Source: Mesodorylaimus sp. YZB2_4
Lineage: Eukaryota; Nematoda; Enoplea; Dorylaimida; Dorylaimidae
NCBI GenBank assembly: GCA_030248295.1
Contig: JASANH010000193.1
Span: 62,001-126,000, forward strand
Length of the DNA stretch: 64,000 nucleotides
Reading direction: 5' to 3'
This document shows, one piece after another, positions 23,605 through 36,331 of this stretch. Position numbers and translations under genes: made by a program. Every line of letters begins with the position of its first letter. Position 1 is the stretch's first letter. Under the pieces are notes generated by a model. That model worked only from the letters and a program-made list of their open reading frames with translations. It searched no databases and had not been told where the DNA came from.

Positions 23605-24477
23605 CTTTTCAAAACGATTCCTCCAATTTGATCATCAACCTCAAAATAATTTGTTTGTCCAATATTCACGATTAGGTGTCCGGTACGATTCGATTTCTCC
23701 GCTCGATTGTGTCTGGAAGACGAAACGACCACTTTCTTTGACACAATGCATTTGGTGGCTAAAAAAGATTTGTAAAAACATACACACCCCACAAGATACC
23801 GAACACCACTTACCTGTTTCACGCGCTCATCGTACGGGACACATAATCGCGAACCCAATCGACTTGGACCACAATAAGCTAGCTACCCACCATCCCACCA
23901 CCCCCCCCCCCCCATACTGCTATCCCGCTATCACCACAATTTAGACTAGAAAATTCAAAATAATGCGGTCAAATTTTGGAACCCAGCAACCTTGAAATCA
24001 AGACTAGACACGAGGGACTGGAACGATTTTCAGATATGAAACATCGACAGAAGCCACAACACGGGATACCATGACTAGCGGACTCACAACCACACCCTGG
24101 AAATGTTCAAAAATTAAAGCCCAGTTAAATACCGTTTTTAACATAAATTAGATCCGTTTTTTTCACATAAGCCACCCAAGACCTTCCCGAGTCCCTCCCT
24201 CGGCCCCCCTCTATCGCGACGCGCCGTCGAAGTTGCACGATTGAACCAACGAGATGCAGCCAAAGTTGAGAACGGAAGAAATACAATTTGCAATATTCAC
24301 CAACCGATCAAAGTCCAAACAGCCATCGATCGGTTAAAGCTGAATTCAGTCACAATAGGTAAAGGCCAAAGAAGAAGAAAGACGTTGCCCGCCACGTCTC
24401 GTAGTGAATAGATTCTGTCATTGAACGAAGACAATCCCAAACCGCTGAGTGATCAACCACAACATTCCCATAGCTCG
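23605..24477. other. Intergenic; unassigned open frame at 24175-24411
   Basis: No recognised gene. A plus-strand frame from about 24175 to a stop at 24411 is open for some 78 codons without an ATG (…SRRAVEVARLNQRDAAK…) and has a plausible acceptor (CCACCCAAG) before it. Codon use looks protein-like but no upstream exon was found. A C run lies near 23901. Confidence 0.3.
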
Positions 24478-27400
24478 TCACAAATCCCAACTGAACAGAT
24501 GATGCTTGACCAACATATCTCGCACCCCTTCTTTAAGTGGTTTCTCAACGGCTCGTCGCTGACGTTGATCAGATGGCAATTCCCAATCGCAGCTCAAGCT
24601 GAAAGCGAATTGGGAAAGTAATCGAAGTTCGCACTTGATCTGAACCCAGCCTGGGCTTCGAATAAACGACCACGGATGATACCATTTGCGAACGACGTCT
24701 TGATTTGAACACAACAATTCGAACCATAAATGCAACGCTTGCTCATTCAGTCCCAGACAGACTAACGAACGAAATTTGACGTCCATTTGTACTCGACTCG
24801 GATCGTGCGTGAAATTCACTTGCTGAACTGATTTGTACAATAATTCTTCAGGAGTCAACACTTTCCCATCTTCATCTAGACGATACGTTTTGCACAGGAC
24901 CAGACGACTATAGACTGACCGGAAATCTTTGCGCACCTAAAAAACATCATTAAACTAACTGCCCACCTGACTCAGTAGCAAAATCAAAGGCCAATTTCTC
25001 ACCTCTTCACTAGCAATATCTTCAATAAATAACCAAGGATGACACGGACCGCCCAGAACCGTTGGTCGCTTGATACCATGTTCGAACACGGATTTCAACG
25101 CTGAACATAGACCACCTCTGACCAAATCCGTTATTGCCTACAAAAGTAGAAATTTAGAATATAGTTATCATGAAGCCCACAGCCCACTCCAAGCATGGGA
25201 ATGGTCTGAATGCTATGGGGCAATTTTTTGCTATTTTTTAATTTTGCATAGTCGAAAATGTCACCTGTTGACCATAATTCATTCGTTTTTTTCCAAAATG
25301 ACATCTTAAGGGTAGGGGTAAACATGTTTTTCATCAGACGGTCCTTCCCATGACGCCTTAAGAGTGGGGTAGAGGAGTGAAACATACAGAGAACCCATGG
25401 CAGCTCTTACCCGGCCAAGACCAACCAGGAGAGAGCTACATCATGCCCGCACTAACTAGCCAACTCCGATGCAAACAATCCAGCCTTGAAAACATACCTC
25501 AGACACCGTATCGTCTCCCAAGCACGAGTACTGTTTACTCCGTTCGTCCAACAATTCCACGAATTTCGCCGGAAACCAGCCTCGCAAACCATTCAATTCA
25601 CCGATCCAACAATGCTCGTCTTTTTGCGATACGATCGTGATAATATCGTTTCTTCTAAACCCTAATTCATCGTCGTCATGACGTTCGAAATCCAGCAGCG
25701 CCCTTGCGCGTTTCCTTCGACTCCTATGAACGGCCAGATAATTTTCGTGATCTCGAGCGTGACTTTCCAACGAATAATCCGGTTGCAAATTCACTTTCTG
25801 ATGCGACGATGGATCGACAGTTAAGAAATGCCGCGCAATTTTCAAAATGGCTTCTTTCAAATCGACCATTACTTCCGTTTGTCTTACATTCTTCAACTTC
25901 AAATCGTCGTAATCCGTATACGAGCTACCGCCGCCGAGGAATGCCATTGACGAACCACGTTTCAATTTACCCGATTCAGGTGCCGATTCCGTACCAGAAT
26001 CACCGGAAGCAAAGATTTGCGATACCAACGATTGCGAACGTTTTAATTTCCTTCGATTGATACGTTCTTTGGGCAAATTCGAAGCGCGTTCAGGATTGCC
26101 AATCAAGACGCCATGATCAACCATCAGATACGCTAAATGCTTCTTCCTATGCGACGTTATCACGATCTCGTTCAAGGAACCGGCCACTTTGTACGAAACG
26201 TCCAACAAATATTCCGCGTCGTCAACTGTTCCAGGTAGATCAGAGAGTAGATTGAAAATATCAGCCGAATTCGTCGTGCTTTTTAATTCTCGTTCTCGTA
26301 ATTTCAACATACCCAATGCCGCACGAAATAAGACGCTCGATCCTTCGTAGAAAAATAAATCCCACAAACGCAAGACGATTCGAATATGAAGAACATTAGC
26401 GAACAAAGTTAGAAACCAATGCAAACTGATCAACGACAATTCGATATCGTGTTCGGCCAGCACAGAATCAGTGTCCGGTAAATAGCTGCCGACTAATTGA
26501 CGAAGCACGCGTTGGTCTGCTTGCAAGCCGAGCAGCGATTGGCTGAAATAGCTGGCTGGCAAATAATCTTCGATCACAGTCACCAAAACCCAAAATGTTT
26601 CTTCCTCTTCTAGAAATAGCAGCAGCGTGCCCACGATAACACCCATACCCTAAAAAGGAATGTTTACGAATGTCACAGAGAAACATTGGTTCACTGACGA
26701 TTTATCAGTATCAGTCTTTTATCCTGTGTTCGTGTTGGTTCACGATTGATAAAGAAGTCACATAAACCGGGTACATGGTAGAATTCTATTGTAAAATCGG
26801 AGGCAGTGTGTACACACATGCCAGTCCCGTTTTGAAAATGGCTCGTACACATCAGGATCTTAAATTTTATCAGATTATCGTCAATCGAATTGAGATTGCA
26901 TCTGTCTCTGCTCGGGATAGAAGAAAGTGAAAGCAGCTTTTAGGTATAAATTAGCTTCTTCTTTAGCAATATAGTGGAAGGATGGAATAGGAGAAGTAAA
27001 ACTGTTACAACTACACAAACTGGAGATGACTGCTTGCTGTGTCAATCATTTCAAGCAAAGTCTAAAAAAAATTTCAATTCAAGAAAGTCGTGAACAGATT
27101 GCTACGAAGGAAGTTGGAATAAATCAGAAAAGCGAGCAGATGCTAAGCCTTCGGTGGCTCAAATGCACAATTTTAGTTCGATGAAACAGCAGAAAAGACG
27201 ATTAGCCATCCTGCTGCAGCACGCCCTAATTGCCTCCCACATATTTTCTATTATTGAGGTGCCTTGCTGACATAGCCAATCAGTCATTCTTGACTGGAGT
27301 GGCGCTCACTGCTCCATTAATACTGCAACGCTTTTCGACTGATATGGCCCCTATCTTCGTTTTGACATCAATATCGTATACCGAATGCTGTGCATACCTG

Positions 27401-28595
27401 ACAATATCCGATTTCTGGATACAAATAAGCCACCGCCCGAAGAATGCGACGCAATCTCGGAACGCCAGTGCTGTCCAAATGCATAAAGCATGCGTTATTC
27501 GGCATGGTACGCAACAGATCCTTTTCGATTTGCCTGAAGCAAAAAATCGTTGTCATTCGAGCAAGAAAGCTCCGTGAATGTACTTTCGCTCAATCGAGCC
27601 TACCCGTACTAGCCCCTAAAAAGCTGCTCCCACAACGCGTCCAGAAAGATGGCCTGATATTACTACTTACCTTGCCACAGCCGGCCGATCTTTGTTAGCT
27701 GACTTGACTAGCTCCTTGTATGAGAAATTTGCCCGCTTCTTCTTCACCAGCGATCCACATAAACGAGGCCACAACTGTGCTCTCAACGAGTGAGGAACGC
27801 CTCCCACTCGAATCATTTGTGCTAACTTATCAGACTTCGGCAGCAGCGGATCGATCTTGTCCCACGTCAGGTCTTCCACAACTTGATTATGCGTGAATTC
27901 TAAATACGCTATCCACTTTAGACGATGCTGTGGATCTTCAACGAATGGAGTTGACAGAATCTTGTTAGAACATTGCTCTGGTCCGTCTTCTACCTCGACC
28001 TAGGAGTAAAGAAAGTTTAATTATGCGAGGTTAGAGGCCCCGAAAACGTAACCTGTTGATCAGTTTTGTCATACACGATTTTCACCTCATAAACCATACC
28101 TAGGAGAATAAGGGAGATTAGTGCATGATAATATCCGCGCTCACTCCCAAACTGTGTCACAGTATACAACGTGAAACAGCTTCCGCAAAACAGGCGCGAC
28201 GGCAAATTATGTATATTTATGCTGTGTTCTAAAGATTAAATAAAATACATTACCTTAAAACCAAATTCATCGTATCGATATTCTGGCTGATCCCGGCACT
28301 CTTCCAACTGCTGAATCCTCGCCAAGATATCTTGAGGCCACATGGACGGCGTTACAGCAGAGAATGGACCACCAGGTAAAGCTGTTTGTCGCGTACCCGC
28401 GATAAATGTTGTGGCCGAAATCGAGAGCCCTTCTTCGTGAGTGATTCGACCGACCGTACTTCGTTTTCCTTTTGCTGATCCATTGCCAAACGTCGATGCT
28501 GCATGATCGCTATCATCATCGTCGTCATCAGCGTCCAAACCAACTGTGTCCGCATATTTCGCTTCGCTTCCACGGCGATATCCACGCGACGCCAT
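24478..28595 (-). CDS. SGSM3: SGSM3-like RabGAP (TBC-SH3-RUN protein)
   Basis: A GTPase-activating protein for Rab GTPases that also acts as a scaffold in endosomal traffic. Exons are about 28595-28254, 28087-28051, 28002-27673, 27526-27396, 26650-25499, 25138-25002 and 24936-24478. The N-terminus has the family signature [11 protein letters not shown]...YRYDEFGFK. The TBC domain carries the arginine finger [12 protein letters not shown] and glutamine finger YCQGMG, so GAP activity is expected. The SH3 domain follows ([33 protein letters not shown]), then the RUN domain ([20 protein letters not shown] ... HPWLFIED), ending near [10 protein letters not shown]. Conservation is high along the whole length, with no lesion. 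The second exon uses an acceptor I chose by phase and is the weakest part. The 0.75 kb intron at 26651-27395 holds nothing recognised. Confidence 0.93.
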
Positions 28596-30428
28596 TCTAT
28601 TCTATTCACAGGTTTTGCGTCAAGAATGGAACAATAGTCTTTGGCTACAAATTGGAATGATTGACCAACCTCACCACCAACCCACTCACTGTAGAACCAA
28701 CAGTTGGATTGGATTGGATTGGACGAGACGTGGCGACATCCGCGCACACATACTTAACCGCTTATTACATTAAGTAACTACCTGAGTATCGCAAACCAAG
28801 CGGGAACTTTAAATCTGTTTAATAATAGTATTAAAACCCGTTAACTTTTTTCCAATAATAATAATACCTCTGCATTTTGCGTTGCTGTGAATCTTTTTAG
28901 AAGGACAGACATTTTTCATGGATGATGTTTGAGTGGGCCGTTGTACTTGTCCCGTCCCACATAGGCTGCTTGGCCACCCACAAATGGCCCAGGTACACGA
29001 AACGGTTGGCCTTGTCGTATCAATCATCAACGCGCGGAAGCGGCAGGCATAAACTCTGCTCGAAATAGTATCCTCTCGTGTACAGGTAGTGTTTGGATCT
29101 TTGCTACGGTCACGAGGTCATGCATAAAACATGCACTCAGGCGTAGTGCGGCCATACGAAAATGCTTGCACATTGTCAGTACTCTAGTCGAATATAAACC
29201 AGTCCAGTTACACAGAAAAGCTTCATGTAACCTGCCCTATGCAGCCACTACCCGCCAGATCCGCCTACTTCTAGTCTGGTAATTCCCTATTTGGCATTTC
29301 GTATCTGGCCGCAGGCAAAGTGGCTGCAACAACATTAAAGTCCCCTTTTTGCTATGAGCTTATACGGACTATGAAATTATGGCTGAAAGAAGGCATTCCA
29401 CTGCAATTACCCAACGGACGACTTGTCAGATCGAAAAGAGGAATCTCAGATCCAAGAGTATTTCTAGTGGACACGAGTTCGAGGGTGAAGAAAGCTCGGG
29501 GCTCCTAAGATATCATTATCGATTGGATGGACATTACATGAAAAGGTCAGAAAAATCAATAAATAGCCAGTTGGAAGAAGCTGATGGGGAAAGGGATGAT
29601 GAGAGGTAAGGGTGTCCTGGTGAGTGCTGTCCAGTCACGGGAGCCTGTTCTACGTGTACCGCACGTTTGACTGCAGCTGACAGGCACGTGGACTCTTGGC
29701 ATACAGTACACTTTCCTCATTGCCTTATCAGGTGGCCATGATTATCATAACCAAACCATTTCTGTCTCTGATGCTGGTATCGTAATGTAGCCTAGTCTCT
29801 GTTCTAATCAATTTCCTAGTCATCCTCTCCACAAGTCCCCAGTCACTCGTCCTGGGTCTGCGATTCAGTTACAGTGCCCACCCAAACCCTTTTTCATCTC
29901 ACTCCTTGTTTGCACTTTCTACACAACGCTTTTTACGAGCCCAGCTTGCCAAGGTGACATTTCTAGGCGTGTAATCTTTATTGACCTTTTCCCAACAAGA
30001 GCTCACTTTACTGCCCCCTGTAAATGTGCACGTGTGCTGCTGCCCCCTGTGATAGGGACGTGCACGTGTGTTTATGATGTGCCCATTTACGTCACGGCAC
30101 CGAATCACAGGCTGGCTGGGATCTAAAATGGGGTCGTCATCGATAGAGCGTATGCAAATAGAGACGCATAGCACACGCGTTTCGAATCTTTTCTTTCCCA
30201 CTTACGGGCGTACCAAACATGGTCAGACAAGCGTAGGCCTCTTCCAAGTGTTGACTCACGCACCACACAGGGCGTGGACGCTTTTTATAGACCAACACTT
30301 TACCGAGGGATGACACACATTGATAAGAGGAGGGTAAACAGATTTGGACGCACACTCGCCGTGCAAGCTTGCGAGAGCGAGTGTCGTGTTTTGATGAGAC
30401 TGAAAGATTAGTCAGATTGAAAATAAGA
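28596..30428. other. Intergenic between divergent SGSM3 and HSPA12 genes
   Basis: No gene recognised. It holds a TTGGATTGGATTGGA micro-repeat near 28704 (5' to the SGSM3 ATG) and two CTGCCCCCTGT...GTGCACGTG repeats near 30011-30068. Short open frames at 29320-29609 show no family. Confidence 0.4.
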
Positions 30429-33400
30429 ATGTATTGGAAGAAACGATTCACCAGCACGCCGACTTTGAAGTATGTAGGTTACCTCGAGATGAGTGACCCA
30501 TTTGGTTTAAGCGTCCTGTATGATATCCTTTATCACTTCTTTTTTAGCTCTATCCGAAGTGATACGAGACCCAATTTCGAAACCCATCAACCGTCGTCGG
30601 CCAATTCGAGTCCGCTGAACAGTCGCCGACTGGATATTAGCTGCGGACAAGCTCCAGCTGCCGAAGGCAAGACATGGAGCAATCCGAGTAAGCCCCGGAC
30701 AGTGAAGCAGCAAAAGAATAAGAAACGACAGAAAGAGATGGAAAAGGAATTTCTTAAAAATGAACGTTGGATGTGTTTGTCGGAAAGCGAGGAGACACAG
30801 GAGGCCTATCGACAAGTGACCATCATCCCACGGACCTACGACGAGCGGGCAATCGATTGCGAGGGACTGGATGAGAATCGAATGGACACTGCTCACAAAA
30901 GTAAGTATCCTGACCTTCTGGTCCCCGTCTACCCGAGATCGCCTCACAAGGACCTACTTATAAGAGAACACTGCGACAGTGATAGGCTCTGGGTCTGATT
31001 TCTATCAGAAATTTTTCATGAGAGTACAGTAGCTAGGTCGCTCCCACCTGTCCTGTGATTCACAGTATGGCAGCCATAAGATGGACTGACGCTGTCACTG
31101 GGGATCATAGAAGTTCAAATATCCACAGCGTCACCCATTCGGTTCACACAGACTGCTAACGACATGGTTTTTAGCACCAAATCAGATGTTTTTCATATTC
31201 TTCCCCAATCAATAATATTCTCTCGATTTCAGCCCCGCATCCACTTCGATCAGCGTCCATGCTCTCACTTTCATCTCCATTTGACACATCCACATTTCAA
31301 AAGGCGAAAGCGAAAAGTAGGCCATCTTATTTTTTTCCCCTCGCACAGTAGTTTAAAGAGTTCCAGCCGACTAACCTAGTTTATGACGGATTCACGCTGC
31401 GAGTCACAAATGATTTCCTTTTTGAGTTTTCGACATTAGAAATTTTTGATTTTGAGAAGGGAGTCGTTTTGAATCGGTCCAATTTTCAAAACGTATTACT
31501 ACTTTGGCTCGTAGAGCAGAGCATGCTCGAATAAGAGTGCGAGCGGATCGAGATTGACATGGGCTCACTGCCTCTAATTAGGATCGCACTTTTTTGAGAC
31601 ACTCCGTGACTAGATTAGGAGTATGTAAGAAGTTTGGACAGATTGATGGACTGCCGTTTGAAAAGCAGCTGGATTGCCAAAAATAAATACGATTTTTCGC
31701 CACTTTACATTTATAGCTTCTTTTTAGGATCTCGATTTCGTCCATTATCTCAAATCTTCAGCAGAAGATCGAACAATAGTCCTCAGGACTTAAATTCAGC
31801 CATATCTGAACTTGATCTTGCTCGATGGTCAGCCTTTAATCAATACACGCCAGAACCGAAAAGACCAATTTTGAACAAGGCTAAAAGTCAATTCGATCTA
31901 TCCAATATGTTCTCGCCATCCAAAAATCAAGTCACACTCCTCGCACGAGCCACTGATCCAAAAATGCACAAATTCTCGACTTCGACGGACGAATTCCGAA
32001 AGAAATTTGTTCAAGGATTATGGACTTCCCATTCCCCCAAATCCACTCGTCCGAAGCTGCCTGTAGTCAACGACCAGGGGCCAATCTCGGACACGAAGGT
32101 GGTTTGCAAAAGCGTTGATTCAGGATACGATAGTCCAGAGACTGTCCAGAGAATTCCTCAGACGGATGGAGATGCCATCGATACAAAGGTAGAGACGCCC
32201 TCGGACCAAAATTACGCACGATTCGATTCGAGGAAAGCAAGCTTATTTAACGAGTATTTTGGCAATCAAGGGCAGCCGGGCAATGCACAGCAATCGGGAA
32301 CCCACAACGAGCCACAGCTGCCGCAGCATCCACATCCAGCAATCTGGAACGTCCAAGCGTCCAGTCAGGATAAACGGAGGGAAGATTTTGGAAAACCGAA
32401 AGCTGACCAATCATTTGAAAAGTCGGCCCCTGAAAACCTGATTTCTGTTGAAAAATCGATATGCAATCCGATTGAAAAAAGCAAAGAAATCGGCAACCCA
32501 TCAGGCCCAGCTGTTCCACCAAGAAATCGATTGAGTAGTCAAACAGACACGGTTCAATTGGATCTTGCCGCAGGGAAATTGGAAGGCCATAGAATAAGCG
32601 GAGTGCCGTCCAAGAAGACCCAGTGGCCGATCGTGGTAGCCATCGATTTAGGCACATCTTTCAGTGGATATGCCTACGTATTTCGGGAGAAGAATGATCA
32701 AATTTATATGATGAGAAGGTAAGACAGCGGGAAAACGTGGGTCTGGCGCTCAAGAGATTAACCCTTGCGACCCTGGGGGCGGGGCGGGAAGGAGGAGGGT
32801 CAAGTCCCCATCGTTAGTGAATCGATGTTTTGGGTCTTTCCATGCGATTGGATACTTTAGAGCAAAAAGTAGCTCTTACATTATGCAAGAAGGTAAACAT
32901 GAAACCAGTTTTCACAAGTGAAAGAACGCCCAGGGCTAAGTTGTTTTTACAGTAACCAAATATACATATGGGAGGCAGAAGCAGTCATTATTCAGTGCAT
33001 CACGCTGAAAGGGAAAAACTGACCTCTGTTACATACTGACTGATCGTGAGTCTATCGACCACAACAGCGCTCCTTACAAGGTCATTGTTTAGGCTTAGCG
33101 CCAACGATCTGTCAGCTTCCTCATCGAAATGTCCAACGTGTATTCTATTGGAACCAGACGGTCGTTTCCATTCATTCGGCTGGGAAGCTAGGGATGCCTA
33201 TCATGATCTGGAACCGGAACTAGCGGAACGGTATTTATATTTTGAGTCATTCAAAATGGTACTGGATAGCGAGAAGGTAAGTTGGCGCATGGTGAGACTA
33301 CTGCAGTTCAGGCTGGCTAGCATGACTGCTCAGTGTAGCACCTCCTCAGCCGTAGAGTGGATGGAACGCATGTCATACAACAATCATTTTGCAGGATCTG

Positions 33401-35818
33401 AGGCGCCAGACGCAAGTGTCAGCAATGAATGGCGCTAAATGGCCAGCCGTCGACGTTCTCGGCCATTGTCTCCGGTACCTCAAACGTCAGGCGTTGATCG
33501 AACTGAGCGAGTCCACTGGCTCCATAGTCGATGCGCATCACGTGCAATGGGTGATCACTGTGCCAGCTACCTGGCGCCAATCGGCTAAACAACTTATGAG
33601 ACTGGCTGCCTATCAGGTACGATCGTGAGTCTCTCTCCAGGCTCTCATTATCGCTGAGTACGATTTCTTCCCTTCCAGGCAGGCATAGCCAGTCCAGACT
33701 GCTCGAAACAACTGATCGTGGCCGTGGAGCCTGAAGCAGCCTCGATGTACTGTACAAAGTTGAAGCAGAATGAAGTCGTACCTCACTTGGAACCACCGAA
33801 AGCTTTCTTCTCATTGCCATCGTCACTGAGAAATAGTATGATCAATGAGAATAGAGCCTACAAAACTGATCTTAGAGCAAAACAGTTGGAACGTGGCCAC
33901 AGCTATCTGATCGTGGATTGTGGTGGGGGAAAAATCGATGTCGCCGTTCATCGGTTATCTAAGGAAGGCCGGATCGTCGAGCTGTACAAAGCCACTGGTA
34001 AGATATTTAGTAGACCAATAGACAGGAGGAGTAAGGACTAACATTTCAGGCGGACCACATGGATCAATCGAAATCGACCAAGCATTCGAATCTTTGATGT
34101 GTGATATCTTTAGCGCCGATTTCATGAATCAGTTCCGAGTTCATTATCCCGCAGCCTACGTGGATTTGATGCTATCTTTCGAGGCTCGCAAGCGATCTGC
34201 TCATCCCTACAAGACCTATCCATTCAATGTGGCCTTGCCATTTTCGTTTCTGGAATTCTACAGGAAGAAATTCGGACATCGAGTCGAGTGTGCAGTGAAG
34301 CATTACGATAAGAAGCAGTACGTCACTTGGAACACGCAAGGTAAGGCGAGCTGTGATGGAATGATCTTGATCCTGGGGGCTGCCCCAGATGACGGATGAT
34401 CAGACGATTTGTTACAGGACTTCACAACAGTGAATAACAGCTCTACCCGCAGAATGCTCTCTATGATTTTACACTGCCAGAAAGATCTTTGTTTCAGGAA
34501 TGCTTCGACTGTCGACGGATATGATGAACTTATTATTCATGCCTACTCTAGTCGCCATAACCAAACTGATCGACAATGCGATAGAAGCGGTTCAACCTGT
34601 AGATATATCCTATTTATTCCTCGTTGGAGGCTTTGCTGAATCACCGCTTCTGCAGCACGAGATCCGAAGCGCTTTCGAGAATAGATTGAAGGTAAAAATT
34701 GCTGGACTTCTCAGGTGGAACTGAAGTGAGAATCCGTACATCCTAAACCTGCTTCTACAGATCCTTTGGTGATCCTCCTAGGATCTGATCCCCAGAGATC
34801 AGTGCCCCGATGGAGGCAAATCTCAGAGGACCAGAGAACCAATCCGTCTCTCCTAAATCATAGCCAGGCCATTCGCGGGAGCAAGGTCGAGTTAAAGTGA
34901 CTGGGGTCCGGACTGGTCTTGAATTCCTGGTCTGAACTGCTTACAATCCCAGGTCCGTGAGAACCTTGGTTACGACTGATACTGTGATTTATCGGTGAAT
35001 TATCTCAGCACTAGGTGACATGGGCTGCATGTGGTCGTCCCTGGCGGCCCGAGCCTCCCTCTGGCAAATCGTACAGCACATAGTTCACCCAAGGACAGGC
35101 GAAGGATTACTTCTTCCTCACATGCCCCACCTGTAACTTGCCATTCCGTAGTCGCACTTTTTGAGCCTTGTACATACTGTGTGTGTCTGGGACGCTGCTG
35201 ACGATCACGGATTGAATGAGGACGAATGATCTTTGATGCTCCTTATCTGCGAGTGGTCACACCATCGCAGGTCTCATCCCATATCTTTTATAGATCATCA
35301 TTCCAAACGAAGCCAGTACAACTATTCTTCGCGGAGCCATCCTCTATGGCCTGTGCCCTGAAAAAATCTGCATCCGCCGTAGTCGTCTGACGTATGGTAT
35401 CAGCGTCTTGCATCCATTCGACCCATCGAAACATCCTTCGGAGAAACGGGTATCCAAGAATGGTCGTGATTGGTGCAAAGATGTATTTGAGAAATTCGTC
35501 ACAGCCAACGAGCCTGTCACTCTCGATCAAGAAATGGTCCGACATTATTGTCCAGCGTCCAATGATCAAACTCAAATCCTAATCCAGATCTATTGCACAA
35601 AGTCGCCAGAACCACGGTTCGCCACCGAGCAAGGTGTAGAACGGTGCGGGGTACTGAAAATGGATCTGCCGAAAGAAGGACGTAGCAATCAAGAGGAAGG
35701 AATCAGAAATAAGGAGATCAAAGCCAGTGTCAAATTTGGTGGAACTGAGCTTAGTTTGGAAGCCACTGATGTGCTTACTGGACGATGTGTGTATGGATTT
35801 ATTGATTTCTTGAGTTAA
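30429..35818 (+). CDS. HSPA12-like divergent Hsp70 ATPase with long N-terminal extension
   Basis: HSPA12 proteins keep the Hsp70 nucleotide-binding fold but have a diverged substrate part. Ten exons (30429-30469, 30548-30900, 31233-31316, 31728-32718, 33099-33276, 33395-33616, 33679-33997, 34050-34340, 34498-34691, 35294-35818) join in phase to 1065 residues. The ATPase part starts at about residue 462 with the phosphate-1 loop AIDLGTSFSGYAYVF, then EPDGRFHSFGWEARDAYHDL, VQWVITVPATWRQSAKQ, the phosphate-2 loop YLIVDCGGGKIDVAVH, LFLVGGFAESPLLQ, and a family-typical end (YGFIDFLS). The first 460 residues are Ser/Pro/Lys rich and look disordered; human HSPA12A has only about 60 there. Exons one to three belong by phase only and could be a separate gene. 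Confidence 0.88.
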
Positions 35819-36331
35819 ACGATGTGATTGCAATGTGCCAATTACTGTATGAATTTCAAAAAATTTTTAAGGTGGTGAAAATTCATGATTGTACTGACTT
35901 ACTGGATTTTTGAATATTTTTGTGGTATGATCAGTAATAACGATCACGTGTGCACCCAACTCTTTTGCCGACTTCAAACCGTCTTATGCCTTTTCAAAAT
36001 TCAAGCCCCATACGGGTGCAGTAGGGACTTTTCTTATTCCTACTTCTGTTATTAGGATGAGCGCGGCTGGAGAAAGATGTCGGGAGTGAGTTTCAAAATA
36101 CCTGAAACTTCTATGACTAATAAGATACTACAACTAGCGGTTTCAAATGGAATCACGTGGACTAAGAAACTTGCAGGAATGACACCAGTGTTGCTGAGGG
36201 AAACTGAAAATGATTGCTCAAAATAGCAAATGAAATAATCAGTAGCATTAGTTCCGGCAATGAGTTCCTGCCGTGCAAAGTCTATCTCTACAAAGTCCAG
36301 GTTACTGAATGTCAAAGCGGTACGCGACAAA
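35819..36331. other. Intergenic, nothing recognised
   Basis: Downstream of HSPA12. A/T-rich with no recognised gene or repeat; a plausible polyadenylation signal was not pinned down. Confidence 0.4.

Noticed and set aside
31349-31532. Extra HSPA12 exon (frame FKEFQPTNLVYDGF...)
   Set aside because: It is open for nearly 60 codons, but it can only be joined after CGAAAA in a phase that breaks the frame of the previous exon; the direct join to 31728 keeps phase.
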